Source: Chrysogorgia sp. JL179-B06
Taxonomy: Eukaryota; Cnidaria; Anthozoa; Scleralcyonacea; Chrysogorgiidae
DNA: 64,000 nt
Assembly (NCBI GenBank): GCA_035772405.1
Contig: JAYKKM010000174.1
Span: 265,001 to 329,000 of the forward strand
Direction of reading: 5' to 3'
The notes under the pieces: generated by a model
The model's input: only the letters and a program-made list of their open reading frames with translations
What the model was told of the DNA's origin: nothing
Databases searched by the model: none
In this document: positions 60,401 through 64,000 of the stretch, one piece after another
Layout of the letters: each line of letters starts with the position of its first letter
Position numbering within the stretch: the stretch's first letter is position 1
Position numbers and translations under genes: made by a program

Positions 60401-62828
60401 CTCCACAGCCAGGGCTTGACCTAGCAAATATATCGGATGCTGCCTGGCTTCACTGATGCTTTCAACCTCATTTCCGGGCGACTCCGCATACCATTCTGAC
60501 TTGCAAGGTCTCGAGTTTCAAGATGGTACATTCAGCAATCTAGAAATCTGCATGAGAAAGATCTCTTTCTTTACTTGGCCTAATTTTAAAATGTGACATC
60601 AAATGTGTTTGAACTTGATCAATACCAATCTTTTCTGTTTTTCAGTCAATAAATAGATTTATACAATCACGTGACTTATATACGCATTTTCATTGGTTCT
60701 TGCCCATGATCTATTAAAGGACAGATACATGGATGGCATCAAATCATGTCAGCAGCTGTGTTTTTCTTTTTTCATGCCCCAACAGCTTTGATAAACCTTT
60801 GGGGTTGTTTTTGATTGTATAAAACAAATAGATTCCATTTTTTGTTGTCTGTTCAGTTATAGATGCACAGAGGATGTCAGAATGTGGTAAGAACATCAGT
60901 GACCCACTCGACTCCGTCTCGTGGGCCACTTTTTTGTTCTTACCATGTTCTGACGTCATCTGTGCATCTATAACTGAACAGACAATGGCAAAATGGAATC
61001 TATTTGTTAAATTTTAATCGCTGGTTTTTAATAATTATAGTAAGGCCAAAATAAAAAATACCTTGGTTTCCGGTTTCCCGACCCTACCTAGTTTTTGGCC
61101 AGTAAAATACCAAGGCCAAAATAAAAAATACCTTGGTTTCCGGTTTCCCGACCTACCTAGTTTTTGGCCAGTAAAATACCGACCCTAATCTTTTTATTGA
61201 AATTTTGAAAAGCCTTGGTACAAGTTGCAGCTTAATTTGCATCCTGGGATAGTAAACATGGCTGTCTATCCAGGCAGCATCCTCAAGATCAGCGTGGTTT
61301 GGTAAAACCTATTGTTCGTCCATGCAATGTTTGGAAAAAAAAAGTAAAATAAAAAAAACCGACCTACCCTACCTAATTTATTTCAGGATGAAATAGGAAA
61401 CCCAGGTATTTTTTTTCTTGGCCCAACCCTAATCTTTTTATTGAAATTTTGAAAAGCCTGAAGCTTAATTTGCATCCTGGGATAGTAAACATGGCTGTTG
61501 ATCCAGGCAGCGTCCTCAAGATCAGCGTGGTTTGGTAAAACCTATTGTTCGTCCATGCAATGTTTGGAAAAATAAAGTTAAAAAAAAAACCCGACCTACC
61601 CTACCTAATTGTTTTCAGCATGAAATAGGAAACCCAGGTATTTTTTTTCTTGGCCTAATTATCAGTTGTCAATATGTGTTCTAGGTGTCTGAGTCCATGA
61701 TTGATATCAGCAAGGCTATTCCTCTTAGTATTAGCACAGCACCACACGACAGGTAGTATTTACTTTACCAAAAAGCTTAGTAATAATATACTGTATATAT
61801 ACTAGTTTTAATAAAGTACTTAATACTAGTTACTTTGTTCTTTTTCAATTGTTTCTTCATGAAAGGTAATCAAAGTTGTTGTAAAATGTTTTTGTTGCAG
61901 AATTCCTTTGACTAATGTTTTGAATACTCATTATGATCTCACAGGTTAGACATATTCAACATTCATTATTGTCATACATGATAACCTCTTTCTCTTTCAA
62001 ATAAATCTGTTGTCTCTGTCTGACTGTCTCTAATACGAACGTCTCATGTACAGTAGATTATTATTAAAGGGACATTAAATGAAAGTTCTTTGTCACCTCA
62101 CATGTAAATTTATTTATTATGCTTCGCCAACTCTATAGTTACATAATGAAAGTGGCAGGGTGGCCGCAACAGCATACGCCAATTATTGCGGTCCCAGAAT
62201 TAATTAAATTAAAGTAGAAATTAAATAGTTTTAAGAATGTTCCTGTTCAAGAGTTGCTAGTTGTTATATAGACGCAGCAGCGTTGGATACCAATTAGACT
62301 GCGAACATAATTGCATTTTGGGCAAATCGTTTTCCATGTTCGCGGATCTTCTGGGTCATTGGTACCATGTGAATCAATATTGACTGTCTAATGAATGTAT
62401 TTACTGCCCCATTAAAATGAATAAATGATACATTCATTACACCAAAAGGTGGCTATCCACTACAACTGCATGATACTTTCATGCATTGCACTAAAACATA
62501 ATATTTTCCTTTTGCTTTTTAGCTTCGCATGTGAACGAGGTTTGTGAGACAATACTTTCTATGGAACCCCAGCTCTTAACTGTCAAATTCTGAGATTTTC
62601 CATGTTGCAATTATCATCATAATACATCACAACAGAAAGAAATATTCCATTGCCAAATTCTTTCGTGAATTTTTCGTAAAAATCTCGCTATTCACCGCGA
62701 CACGCGCCAAAATTTATCGGATATTTTTGTGTTTCGTTTTATGCATATTATATACGTTATTTTAGGCAGGTCAATCTGCGACCACAAGTTCTGTGAAAAC
62801 AGCAGGGAAACCAGAACGAAAGAGAAAG
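57471..62828 (+). CDS. CDCA8: Borealin (CDCA8), 5' part; continues past window end
   Basis: Chromosomal passenger complex subunit that forms a three-helix bundle with survivin and INCENP and helps place Aurora B at centromeres. Exons seen: 57471-57621, 59088-59182, 59722-59755, 60141-60178, 61685-61752, 61901-61944, 62523-62539, 62766-62828; all phases agree, 170 codons so far without a stop. The N-terminus MAPRRKRTTGRK is basic like other borealins. Residues ~35-95 (VESKLEKMRKCVATVKSIV, then YRSALIQLPK, VKQMTMGEF) match the family's helix ending in 'LPKxxRxM'. Later exons are Ser/Thr/Lys-rich linker, ending KPERKRK. The last two exons are short and weaker. The C-terminal dimerisation domain must lie beyond 64000. 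Introns carry hammerhead repeats and tandem duplications. Confidence 0.78.
58856..58935. repeat. Inverted repeat around CCCCTCGGGATGATATCG
   Basis: GGGGAATTCAACGAAATATTAC and its near-complement GTAATATTTCGTAAAATTCCCC flank a 20-bp centre, in borealin intron 1. A short GAATACCCC / GGGGTATTC hairpin lies at 58664-58690. Confidence 0.75.
59485..59615. mobile_element. Small MITE with GGTACCCTCGCAGTTGAG ends
   Basis: The left end GGTACCCTCGCAGTTGAG is perfectly inverted at the right end. The 131-bp element in borealin intron 2 has no coding content. Confidence 0.8.
59800..60050. mobile_element. Foldback with two decayed hammerhead motifs
   Basis: Inverted arms of the 38340-38620 repeat family. 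The minus-strand motif at 59803-59840 has CTGATGA and a perfect stem II but AAAA in place of GAAA. The plus-strand motif at 59943-59982 has CTGGTGA in place of CTGATGA, with perfect stem II, GAAAC and GTTGGGTC. Both carry core mutations expected to abolish cleavage. It lies in borealin intron 3. Confidence 0.8.
60838..61000. repeat. Inverted repeat (TTGTCTGTTCAGTTATAGAT arms)
   Basis: Arms of about 60 bp (TAGATGCACAGAGGATGTCA... and complement) around a centre with CCCACTCGACTCCGTCTCGTGGG. It is a foldback MITE in borealin intron 4. Confidence 0.85.
61042..61660. repeat. Nested tandem duplications in borealin intron 4
   Basis: A ~67-bp unit (AAGGCCAAAATAAAAAATAC...) is duplicated at 61042-61175. 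A ~235-bp unit containing CTAATCTTTTTATTGAAATT and GCATCCTGGGATAGTAAACA is duplicated at about 61185-61415 and 61425-61655. The copies are nearly identical. Confidence 0.88.
62112..62360 (+). repeat. Dispersed repeat D copy
   Basis: Close relative of 47540-47800 (same orientation), in borealin intron 6. Confidence 0.8.
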
Positions 62829-62944
62829 GTACTTCACTAGCCTGTATGCAGACACTTATTATTGAATATATACGTCTATAACGTGTGCCTTTTCTTGCCG
62901 TTGCATTGGGTTTTCAAAGGAAGAGACAAACGCTTATTTTAGGC

Positions 62945-63430
62945 CTGGTTTACACGTCACAATTGAGATGAATTTAATTCATATAAGACGCAACCATAAG
63001 CGAAAGCACAAGAGTCCTTATTCCACAGTGAAAACAGGTTCGACGCAAGCGCAAGCACTGATTCACAGTGAAAACAGGCTTGACGCAGGCATAAGCGCAA
63101 GCACAAGAGTCCTTATTCCACAGTGAAAACAGGTTCGACGCAAGCACAAGCACATCAATCACAGTGAAAACAGGCTTGACGCAGGCATAAGCGCAAGCAC
63201 AACAGTCCTTATTCCACAGTGAAAACAGGTTCGACACAAGCGCAAGCACTGATTCACAGTGAAAACAGGCTTGACGCAGGCATAAGCGCAAGCACAAGAG
63301 TCCTTATTCCACAGTGAAAACAGACTTGACGCAAGCACAAGCACTGACACAAGTACAAGGATGAAAAAGTTTCCCGCCCCTTGCGCTTGCGTTGTGATCG
63401 TGAAAACCGAACACAACCGCGCAAGCACAA
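62945..63430. repeat. ~95-bp tandem repeat within a CGCAAGCACAAG-rich element
   Basis: CACAAGAGTCCTTATTCC recurs at about 63008, 63102, 63198 (one change) and 63293, a ~95-bp period. Each unit has two ACAGTGAAAACAGG half-units. Flanks with TTTACACGTCACAATT and GTTGTGATCGTGAAAACC suggest a transposon body. Frames here are artefacts. Confidence 0.85.
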
Positions 63431-63729
63431 CGGAGTTTTGAATATCTAATTATGTATGGCCAAATACTCGTTCTATATACATGTATAGGTCCCTCATATG
63501 TAACCGCGCACTGTCATGCGAATACAAGATGACAGAATCTGCAGAGAGATTGATGAGACTGGTAACGCAACGCAAGATAACACAACATGTGGTTTGTTTT
63601 TACTTGACGCATAGCTGCTGTGCTTGCACTTATGTCGCTCGTGAAAACCAAGGGTTTCCTTCCAATAGAATTTTCCATCAGAAAGTGACAGATGTTTGAT
63701 ATTATTACAGGTGGCCCAATGCGGCCGTC

Positions 63730-63888
63730 TAGCCTCCTCCGCAGGCAACTCTGTGACTTCTTTTTCCTTATAGTCAAATAGCTTCCAACGCTGTTTTGGC
63801 CATTTTTGGCCGAGAAATGCTCCAGGGAGCCTTATAGCTCGATAAGACTCGGATAAAAGAAGCCACAGAGTTGCCTGCGGAGGAGGCC
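63730..63888. mobile_element. Short MITE, family A, copy 2
   Basis: Same inverted ends as 1314-1483 (AGCCTCCTCCGCAGGCAACT and complement). It lies past the last borealin exon seen; a splice-acceptor-like TTATTACAG at 63702-63710 just upstream is probably fortuitous. Confidence 0.8.
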
Positions 63889-64000
63889 ATGAGGTGTCGA
63901 TATATCATAAACTAGTATTCTTTGAGAAATTCCTCAAAGTAGACGGCGGTTAATTGACGTATCACATGTATGAGCGGCAGGCGGTTTTTCACCGGCTTTT

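Noticed and set aside
63711..63770. Possible ninth borealin exon after TTATTACAG
   Set aside because: The sequence immediately enters MITE family A and hits a stop; no borealin-like residues.

Overview
This 64 kb window is animal nuclear DNA: AT-rich, intron-rich, one gene per roughly 10 kb, with canonical GT-AG introns and many short non-autonomous transposons. The gene content is metazoan. The abundant hammerhead-type (Penelope-like) repeats, 5S-rRNA-like SINEs and foldback MITEs suggest an early-branching invertebrate. A cnidarian, probably an anthozoan, is my best guess; this is inference, not proof.

Layout. 1-8.3 kb: no convincing gene, only repeats, including a ~1.06 kb inverted-repeat transposon (5647-6706). 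8298-8670 (-): one terminal exon of a theta-like glutathione S-transferase, with no other exons found. 8.7-14.1 kb: transposon debris (a TA-flanked MITE, decayed LINE pieces, a hammerhead-bearing foldback). 14171-25537 (+): complete 16-exon TSNAXIP1-like gene, whose introns hold nested transposons. 25.6-29.0 kb: intergenic repeats. 29010-33033 (-): complete 5-exon ZNRF2-like E3 ubiquitin ligase with a small unidentified ORF on the opposite strand of its long intron. 36008-36080 (-): tRNA-Lys(UUU), head-to-head with 36178-38918 (+), an AIRIM (C1orf109) ribosome-maturation factor whose 3' end is uncertain. 39715-56162 (-): complete 30-exon DHX35 DEAH-type helicase with a 9-nt microexon, two GC-AG introns and a DEVH box. 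57471 to beyond the window (+): 5' part of a borealin (CDCA8) gene.

The exon models come from reading splice sites on both strands and matching the translations to remembered family sequence. TSNAXIP1 (711 aa), DHX35 (690 aa) and ZNRF2 (176 aa) all close in frame with consistent intron phases. The genes are unrelated housekeeping or cell-biology genes (splicing helicase, 60S maturation, chromosomal passenger complex, ubiquitin ligase, translin-X partner) and form no pathway or operon.

The most unusual content is in the repeats. Eight hammerhead-ribozyme-like cores occur in repeat copies, six of them as three head-to-head inverted pairs. There are two nested foldback MITEs where one arm records the uninserted site, a LINE insertion with its empty relative elsewhere in the window, a hAT-type MITE with a perfect 8-bp target duplication inside a minisatellite, and 5S-rRNA-derived SINEs.
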